From Cloeon dipterum (Eukaryota; Arthropoda; Insecta; Ephemeroptera; Baetidae), in NCBI RefSeq assembly GCF_949628265.1, contig NC_088787.1, forward strand, positions 12,204,501-12,268,500: a stretch of DNA of 64,000 nucleotides, read 5' to 3'. Below the pieces are notes generated by a model, which was given only the letters and a program-made list of their open reading frames with translations, was not told the DNA's origin and did no database searches. The position numbers and the translations under genes are program-made. Of the stretch, positions 47,401 through 54,490 are shown one piece after another (position 1 is the stretch's first letter; every line of letters begins with the position of its first letter).

Positions 47401-48166
47401 CCAAATTTGCAGTGACCTTCGACTTAAACTTAGGTGTCTGTTTGATTGGACTCGGCTAAAGGAATCCAAAGCACACACACACACACATACACACCTTATT
47501 TTTCTAATTGTACCACATGGGGAGATTAGCGATACTGAGGTTTCATAAAAAGTATTCCAAAAATTTTCCATTCATAAGAAAAACGTAAAAGTGAATATTT
47601 TGTTGAAAAATGTTTATGTCCGGTGGATATTTCGTTGAGTTGCTTGAACTCATGCAAATTTAGTTCTCCAAGCTCGTGACATGTCGACCTTCTCTGTAAC
47701 ACCACGAAAAATGTTATGCCCGCTGCTCCCTGTAACTTTACAGTTCACGCTCAGAGCTGGGAAGGCTGTCTCGAGCACTCCGTCGCCGCCGCCGCTCACT
47801 CCATTTCTCTCTTTCTGCTGCTGGCCAAGCCATTCTCAAAAGCGCCTCTCTTCTCCAATGTTACTAATTCTGCCTTGCTAGTTATTATCTTTGCTCTCTC
47901 TAACTATGCTTCCAATAAAATCACTCTCTCCTCAAACTGCGGTCCACTGAACTAGTATTCAATTCGGCTAAATAATAATGCCAACAATAATAAGTCATAA
48001 TTGTTATTACCCACTCGGCTGCTAATGCGCGGCAGCGAGTTGGAATAGTTAAGATACTTTAGAAATGTTAATTTCCTTACTGCCTGTGAGCAGCCAGAAA
48101 TCCTCAGAATAAGGTCTGCGCCTTGCAGAAATTATATACGGCGGTTTGAGTTTAAAATCAAGATTA

Positions 48167-48544
48167 ATGACGTGGTTTATTGAAATTGAAGTGACTCTAA
48201 CAGATTTTCAAAAGGCTTTTTCAATCGCGAAATTGGCCATATTTACTAGTACTAGTTTTTCTCTTTTTATTTTATTAATGTTTTTGTTGCAGTCTTTCAG
48301 CAAGAGTGTTCTTAAAAATTTAAAAACACATGGTCAAATAAATTTGATTAGTGGTTATTATATGATATTTATTTTATTCTCATTAATGAATCTTCAAAAC
48401 GTTATTATTCGTTCGGGTCAAAGGCAAAAATTATTAACTGTACAACATAACTGGACTGAGGAAAGAAAAACCAATATGATAAGAACATTTCTCGCTCTTG
48501 GAGCACTTTTGAAAATTTGCAAGAATATCGCAGCAAGCAGCTGA
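48167..48544 (+). CDS. Possible small membrane protein or exon fragment, unrecognised
   Basis: An ATG at 48167 opens about 125 codons to TGA at 48542 (frame open from about 48146). Two hydrophobic segments are visible, around LAIFTSTSFSLFILLMFLLQ and LISGYYMIFILFSLMNLQ, separated by a Lys/His-containing linker and followed by a polar region with an N-W-T sequon. Spacing and composition are loosely like part of an insect chemoreceptor, but the diagnostic C-terminal motif is absent and AT-richness alone favours hydrophobic codons. I do not assign a family. Confidence 0.25.
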   Translation: MTWFIEIEVTLTDFQKAFSIAKLAIFTSTSFSLFILLMFLLQSFSKSVLKNLKTHGQINLISGYYMIFILFSLMNLQNVIIRSGQRQKLLTVQHNWTEERKTNMIRTFLALGALLKICKNIAASS

Positions 48545-48546
48545 AG

Positions 48547-48705
48547 TGACTCACAATCAGCATGTTGTGTCTCGTGATGTGCCGAGCAAATAGTGCGTCT
48601 TTGCTTGTAGGTCGACTGCAAACTGCAACCAAGATTGCTATAGCGAAAAGGGTTATCAAGTTACGATTCAAGGAAGTCTCCGCAATATCTAAACGCGAAT
48701 ACAAA
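48547..48705 (+). promoter_or_regulatory. Duplicated distal block, copy upstream of ferritin A
   Basis: Starts TGACTCACAATCAGC and includes GTGATG, GAGCAAA, AGTGC, AGGTCGA, AAAGGGTTATC and GCAATAT in the same order as at 52028-52165 upstream of ferritin B. TGACTCA is an AP-1/antioxidant-response-type core. It lies about 1.3 kb before the predicted ferritin A start. Candidate enhancer retained after the duplication. Confidence 0.5.
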
Positions 48706-49057
48706 GACAAAGCCGTTTAGCGCAAAACGGCAGCAGTATCAATTTGCTGCTGAGAGAAAAAATGGTTATTAATTTGTTTAATTTTAGTATTAATTATAAC
48801 GGCTTTCTTGATAGATAGCAGCAGTAAATTGGCTGAAAAATATTTAATATTATCAGTTTTTTAGATTTAGATATTTCAAATAGAAAATTATTGTTCAAGA
48901 TTGCTTAATTTGATTGAAATATTTTTGATTATCTATGCAATCATCGTGGAACCTCAGATTTTTTCCTCTCTTCATTTCACATGGGAGGTATTGACCAAAC
49001 TACCAATAACCTTTTAAGGGTTTGTACCTAAGTTAAAAACTTATTATGTCATTCTGG

Positions 49058-49058
<1 letters not shown>

Positions 49059-49102
<44 letters not shown>
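49059..49102. repeat. (CT)22 microsatellite
   Basis: Uninterrupted CT dinucleotides, about 0.8 kb before the ferritin A start site. On the opposite strand this is GAGAG, a GAGA-factor-type sequence. Confidence 0.95.
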
Positions 49103-49107
<5 letters not shown>

Positions 49108-49754
49108 AAGAGTGCGTCTAGCAACTGTATATTGTGTTACAGTAGGAGGTTGAAATGGATGGAATATTTTTTAACTTCAATCCAACACTCTGAAGCTCAG
49201 AATTCCTTTAAGCATGTGGATCTTACATTAAATCAGAGCGCGCTGAATGGATGAATATTAACCAGGCAAATAACTGATCAAAAATAAAATTAATTAATAT
49301 ATTTTTAACTTTTAATTTATCGAATTTTGATGATTCAAAAGAGTTAATAAAGAAAATTTGATAGATGATGATGAAATGAAGTTGAGAAATTACATTACAA
49401 TGTATTTTAAAATTCTAAAAATTATTTCCGGTAAAAACGTGCTGTACTCAATGATTTCAATTTACAAAGAAAATAAAAAATTCACTTATTTTTTTATTCC
49501 ATCCATAGCTAGAGTATTTTTTTAATCCTACACTTCCTATAGATTTAAATATTTATTATCGAAACAATTAAAATTTTGTGATGGAATTTTCAATTTTCCG
49601 AAAGTATATTTCAGATATAATCGCAATTATAGCAAAGTTTAACAGCGCAGTTAATCAATAATCCTGTCAAAAAATAAAGCCCAATTTGCACCCGGATTTG
49701 GTGAGCATTCCTAAATATTTCCCGTACTACAAAATTACTTAACACATCAGAAAA

Positions 49755-49778
49755 TGCACACGGCCTGCTCCGTGTGCA
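49755..49778. promoter_or_regulatory. Inverted pair of metal-response-like cores, ferritin A
   Basis: TGCACACGG (49755-49763) and its exact reverse complement CCGTGTGCA (49770-49778) are separated by 6 bp. TGCACAC fits the MTF-1 metal response core TGCRCNC, so two sites face each other about 70 bp upstream of the TATA box. Confidence 0.5.
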
Positions 49779-49838
49779 CAGAAAGCGAGGGGCGTTCTCG
49801 ACTGATCTGGCTTATCAGCGCTGCTTGGCGCGTTCAGC

Positions 49839-49846
49839 TATATAAG
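49839..49846 (+). promoter_or_regulatory. TATA box of ferritin A
   Basis: TATATAAG, 32 bp before a CAGT initiator (predicted +1 A at 49871). The same spacing is found in ferritin B. Confidence 0.75.
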
Positions 49847-49871
49847 AGGCGAGCCATCGCTCAGGAAGGCA

Positions 49872-49911
49872 GTAGTTGTGTCGCGTCGCCAGGGTGTGAA
49901 CGTACAGCTAC
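49872..49911 (+). promoter_or_regulatory. Iron-responsive-element-like hairpin, ferritin A 5'UTR
   Basis: Lower stem GTAGTTGT (49872-49879) pairs with ACAGCTAC (49904-49911). An unpaired C (49884) sits five bases before a hexaloop CAGGGT (49890-49895), and the upper stem GTCGC/GTGAA pairs at four of five positions. The geometry is that of an IRE, bound by iron regulatory protein to block ferritin translation, but the loop is CAGGGN rather than CAGUGN. It is cap-proximal, as required for translational control. Confidence 0.6.
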
Positions 49912-49953
49912 CTCATTAAACCCTCTTGTCCGAGTTAGAAGAATAGAGTCGCC

Positions 49954-51070
49954 ATGGCTTCCACCTCCGCTTGTCGCCAGAACTTCCACGTCGATGTGGA
50001 GAGCGCCCTGAATAAGCAGATCAACCTGGAACTGTACGCCAGCCACGTTTATCTCACCATCGTAAGTTATCATTATTTGTAAAATTGCGTGTCACAAAAG
50101 GGTTTCAATTTTCATACCAATCACTACCATCGAAGATTTAAAAAAAAAAATCGAGGAAAGTGGAAAAGGACACCATGGTGATTAAACTTCCTGACAGATG
50201 TATTTTTGACTTTTTTTATCATCTAGCTTTGTTTTCCTTTTCGGCCAACTAGTTAGTAGATGAAGACAGTTATTTTTCTCCAAAGTATTTTTAGTAGAAT
50301 GAATCCTTTCTCTTCGTAGAGCACCTAAAACATTTGTAAATCTCTCCATAAAGGAAAGGCTTATATTCAAACAAAATATTTTTCAATTTATTGAACATCA
50401 AGTTGCACGACAAAAATAACAATTATAAAAAAGAGTTGCATGCTGGAATTATAAGCTGCTTCTGTAACGTTCTCGAACATTGCATCAAACTTGATGGCTG
50501 CTTTAAATGAATTGTTTGTGCAGTCTTTGAAGCTATTTAACAAATTTCACATTCACGACATTCACAAATTCCGTGCATTTTTTGCTTTTTAGGCGTCCTA
50601 CTTCGACCAGGACGATGTGGCTCTGAAGGGCTTCCACAAGTTCTTCAAAGAATGCAGCGATGAGGAGCGTGAGCACGGAGAGAAAATGATGAAGTACCTC
50701 AACGTGAGGGGCGGCCGGCTGGTGATGAAGGGCATCGAAGACCCTCCCTCCCAGGCCAACTACAGTTCCCCCCTGCTGGCCCTCCAGTTCGCCCTTTTCC
50801 TTGAGAAGAAGGTATAAAAATATTCTCTAGTAAAAAATCTTGGGACGCGTTTATGATTTTTTTTTTGTTCTTCAGGTGAACCAGTCTCTGTTGGACATGC
50901 ACAAGGTCTCGTCTGATCGCAACGACCCTCAGTTCTGCGACTTCATCGAGTGTGAGTACTTAAAGGAACAGGTGGAGTCGATGAAGAAGCTCTCTGACCT
51001 GATCACCAACGTCAACCGCGTCGGCGAAGGCCTGGGCGTCTACATGCTCGACAAAGAGTTGCAATCCTAA
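49954..51070 (+). CDS. Ferritin heavy chain, cytosolic type (copy A)
   Basis: Three exons, 49954-50061, 50593-50811 and 50876-51070, all in phase 0 with GT-AG introns, give 173 residues. It stores iron: H-type subunits oxidise Fe(II) and assemble into 24-mers. No signal peptide, so cytosolic, unlike the secreted ferritins of many insects. The four-helix family signature is clear, and ferroxidase ligands are present: E26, Y33, E61, H64 (in EEREHGEKM), E107 and Q141. The N-terminus [20 protein letters not shown] and the C-terminal LDKELQS are close to copy B, 3.4 kb downstream. AATAAA lies at 51113. The start is supported by its CGCCATGG context and the IRE-like 5'UTR. Confidence 0.95.
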
Positions 51071-51118
51071 ATTTTGCTGGCTACCGGTATCCTTGACTCG
51101 TTCAAGAAATTAAATAAA

Positions 51119-53242
51119 ATGAGTTAACTAAAAAAACATCTGAATTTTATTTATAAAATAAAGCCTATTTTTAGCTATGGTTGAATAATAGGTGTGCTCA
51201 AAAGAGAAGCATTTCATTTCCCAACTTTTTGAAGGGCTCTAGAATATTTCCTTTAATAAATATAGTGCTGGTTTTTATCTCGAAAATATTTACTAAAGAG
51301 CAACATAAAGTGGTTAAGTTATTGGGCTAGAAACAATCTTATTTGATCAGACGACTGCTTCGTTATATTTGTCAATAATCAACACTATCAATTTTTTCTT
51401 ATCCCTCGTTGGTTTGATTATGACAAAAGAGAGTAAGAAAAACGACATGAACTTCAACGTTGAGAGGGAATTTCCAGGTCAGACAAAGGGTGCTGGCCGG
51501 CAGAAAATGCATTACTTTTTATGGCGACCGCATCTTTATAAATTTTAGATGAGGAAAATTGTACACAAAAAGCGTGTGATGAGGAAACCTCAATATTTAT
51601 TGCAACACTTGCATCGACATTCTATGAGCTGGTAGATGTCGGTGGGTGAGTTCTTTTCCATAATGTATATTACATATAAAATGTTACAAGGAAAAACTTT
51701 TTATGCTGTGAGCACCGGGAAATTAAAACAGAAACTCGATTTTACAAAACATCTTACGAATATTACAGCTGCAATACAGTACAGCACGTCATGTATGCAT
51801 GTTATGACAATTTTTAAATAATATCTGTACATTTTGAGATCTGGTGGCAAGATATAAATTTATTATTTTCGCCACCAATCAAAGGTCGTTTAAAATTGCA
51901 CAGAGCTCTCAACCGAAGTGATAAAAATATATGAAATAATTATTTATATATTTCCGTCTTTCATTAGTAGAGGAAATCCACAATAAAACAGTCCAAACAC
52001 GCATTGAGTTCTGCAAGAGGCGGCTAATGACTCACAATCAGCGTGTCACGTGATGCGACAGAGCAAACAATAATAGTGCTTCTAGTGGGTTAGGTCGAGT
52101 GAAGAGAAAGGGTTATCGATTACAATACCATGGAAGCGATCTGCAATATTTCCGTACACAGATTAATAGCAGAGTGTATTTTGCAACGGCTGCAGTCATT
52201 TTCTTAATTCTTGAAAAATACACAAAGGCGTCATGCAGCAACTACCACGTGTCGTGATATTAGGCCAGTTTGAAAAATAAAATTTCAATGCTGTACTTGT
52301 GCTTTCATTGCCTGATCATAATTAAAACAAACAAAGAAATACGCATTACACAGATTCAATTTTTAAATTACGAAAAACCGAATGGCTCTACTCTGAGTGA
52401 AAAAATAGCTAATTTTGCGATAGTAAAATATTATACTAATTTCTCGTACTGTACAACAACTGTTTCGGCCCCGCAGCAAAATTTCACCTCTAAAAAAATT
52501 TATAAGCGAAGTGTTAGCTGCAGGAATGCTAAATCAGAGCGATCGTAATTTTTTCATAATTAAAATTTTGATGAATTTTGAAAAAATTGTTTTTAATTTT
52601 AAATATAATAAAAACGAGGTCAATCTTGTATCCCAGTCCTAGACGCATGCAAGGAGAATTTTCTAAAACATTTAATGTAATATTAATTGAGCCTTTTCTA
52701 TTTAATTTTTCACGGATTTAAAATAAACCATTTATTTATTTTTTAATTTTGGAGTCAGTTTTCTTCTACACTCCGGTATATGTTCGATATTTTCGTTTGA
52801 AAAACTTATTTAATATATTTCCTAAATAAACAAGCACTACACTGTTTACCCAATAAAAATATGTAGCTTGAGGAAATTGATGTTAGAAAAAGCTTGTGAC
52901 TCAGACTGTGCTCCAACGGTTTGAAATTTTAAAATTTAATAAAATTTTATCTCTAATTTTTTGAAATATTATTGTAGCAGGATTTAACTATGATTTGTTT
53001 GCCGTGAGCATAAAAAATTCTCTGTCCTCTTCGAATTAAAAATCTGAACTCAAAGTGACCCCACACACGAAGAATATTATTTACACTCACAAACACAGTA
53101 AGTTATATATTGCATGCAATGTGTTCACTGTGTAAATTACTTAACTGTCGTAATTATTAGAATTCTAGAAAAAATATATTTCCAGTTACTTGAACGAAAA
53201 CCTTCAGGCAGAACTTAAATGTTCATATTTCAAAGAAACCAA
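51119..53242. other. Intergenic region between the ferritins
   Basis: AT-rich. Apart from the duplicated distal block at 52028-52165, no gene or RNA is recognised. Short frames (for example 52270-52548) are AT-driven. Confidence 0.45.
52028..52165 (+). promoter_or_regulatory. Duplicated distal block, copy upstream of ferritin B
   Basis: Counterpart of 48547-48705: identical TGACTCACAATCAGC start, then CGTGATG, GAGCAAAC, AGTGCTTCT, TTAGGTCGA, AAAGGGTTATC and GCAATAT. Now about 2.4 kb from the ferritin B start because a MITE and a LINE fragment inserted in between. Confidence 0.5.
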
Positions 53243-53678
53243 TTAAAGAGAGAATTTTTGACAGTGCAAAATCCTGGAAAATGCTTTTTGCCAAAACATG
53301 AACAAAACCTTTAGGGTGGAGTTGAAGCCAAAAATTACCTAACATTAAGAAGCACTGTATATTTTTGAGAAAAGGGGCTGCAAGGTTAGCATGCTTTTCA
53401 AATGGTGAGGAGGACTGTCCTCTTACTTGAAATCTGATTTTATTTCCCAACAGAGTGTCTCCCTAAAAGGTTTCATCGCGCTGTTGGACCGATCTCAACG
53501 AGAGGAAATGCCAAAATTTAATGTGGTCAAGCATCGTAAAATTTGGAGAAAATTTTATTTTTTTCCTTTTTGTTTACTACAAATTGCAGAACAAATTGTT
53601 AATCAATCAACTGCTTCTTGCGTCCAACAAATACTTATAATTTTCAAAATTGTCCCCCCAAGTATCGATCCACTTTAA
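53243..53678 (+). mobile_element. MITE family 1, copy i, TTAA-flanked
   Basis: The most informative copy for boundaries: starts TTAAAGAG (53243) and ends CGATCCACTTTAA (53678), so TTAA is present at both edges, as expected for target duplications of piggyBac-like transposases. Core blocks CTAAAAGGTTTCAT and CTGTTGGACCGATCTC are present. Lies upstream of ferritin B. Confidence 0.75.
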
Positions 53679-53769
53679 ATACTAGAAGGAAACTGAAAAT
53701 CTTAAAAAGGATAAGCAGGAAAAATATAAAAAATTTATAAAAAAAAACACATACAAAAATAAACGGTAT

Positions 53770-53997
53770 TTATCTGTAATAAATTGACCTATCACTCCTG
53801 CGCGAGTGAGGACTGCGAGTGCAAATTCTGTGATATTAAACAAATTAACTTTTACCATTTTTTTGAATGTGTTAAGAACAATCTGACGTTGTGCCAAGCC
53901 GCCAAAGCAAAAACGAGCATTGATATGTGATTTAATTACTCTGTATATTATGTCTGTTGTACACCTTTTGGTGTTTAATAAATATTTCATTTCATTT
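53770..53997 (+). mobile_element. 5'-truncated LINE insertion (same lineage as the 8.9 kb LINE)
   Basis: Exactly flanked by the 16-bp direct repeat CAAAAATAAACGGTAT (53754-53769 and 53998-54013). The insert encodes only the C-terminal finger (CKFCDIKQINFYHFFEC then QAAK), homologous to CQFCDESGIDMYHFLNC and QAAK of the 8.9 kb element. It shares the 3' hairpin ACACC-TTTT-GGTGT (53961-53974) and ends in a (TTTCA)n-like tail. A typical dead-on-arrival insertion, 0.4 kb upstream of the ferritin B TATA box. Confidence 0.85.
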
Positions 53998-54211
53998 CAA
54001 AAATAAACGGTATATTGAAACATTTTGTCAACTTATCAAACTTGTATAATATACCACTTTCTTAATTGATGTTAAAAAAAAATGAGAAAACTCGCGTTTA
54101 ATTTCTTTCCCACGACTACCAAATCTGACGAAAGAGTTGATTTATCAGAAAAATGGGGCAATTTAATGTATTAAATCTGAAGAATTTCGAACCACTCGCG
54201 GTAGCAACTTT

Positions 54212-54307
54212 TGCACCCGCGCTTCGTGCGCAGTGCGTCCCGCGTTATTTCACATGTTTGTGTTATTATTGTGCACTCGGATGGTGCGCAAAAAGAGGCC
54301 GTGTGCA
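54212..54307. promoter_or_regulatory. Cluster of metal-response-like cores, ferritin B
   Basis: Five matches to TGCRCNC on either strand within 96 bp: TGCACCC (54212), GTGCGCA (54226, reverse), TGCACTC (54272), GTGCGCA (54284, reverse) and GTGTGCA (54301, reverse). Candidate MTF-1 sites upstream of the TATA box; the short core means some may be chance. Confidence 0.45.
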
Positions 54308-54367
54308 GTGCACTAGCAGCAAGTGTTGTCGCTTCTCGACCAATCAGCGCCGCCAACCGAACCTGGG

Positions 54368-54375
54368 TATATAAG
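54368..54375 (+). promoter_or_regulatory. TATA box of ferritin B
   Basis: TATATAAG, 32 bp before the A of a TCAGTT initiator (54400). Confidence 0.75.
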
Positions 54376-54397
54376 CAGCGAGCCCCCATATTGGAAT

Positions 54398-54437
54398 TCA
54401 GTTGTATCGCGTCGCCAGGGAGTGAACGTACAGCTGC
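54398..54437 (+). promoter_or_regulatory. Iron-responsive-element-like hairpin, ferritin B 5'UTR
   Basis: TCAGTTGT (54398-54405) pairs with ACAGCTGC (54430-54437); the unpaired C is at 54410, upper stem GTCGC/GTGAA, loop CAGGGA (54416-54421). Compared with copy A, one lower-stem pair has changed from T-A to C-G, a compensatory change. If the start is at 54400, that pair would lie just outside the RNA. Confidence 0.6.
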
Positions 54438-54490
54438 CAAAACATAACTCATTGAAAACCCTTTGCGTCCGAGATTGAAGAAGAGTCATC

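Larger units (their letters stand above)
46400..49750. other. Mostly non-coding stretch upstream of ferritin A
   Basis: Contains a family 2 fragment (47.1-47.4 kb), a short CA repeat (about 47470-47495), a membrane-type open frame (48167-48544), the duplicated TGACTCA block (48547-48705) and a CT microsatellite (49059-49102), listed separately. Otherwise AT-rich with no gene seen. Confidence 0.4.

Noticed and set aside
47470..47495. CA dinucleotide run as a possible regulatory element
   Set aside because: Short simple repeat with no further context.
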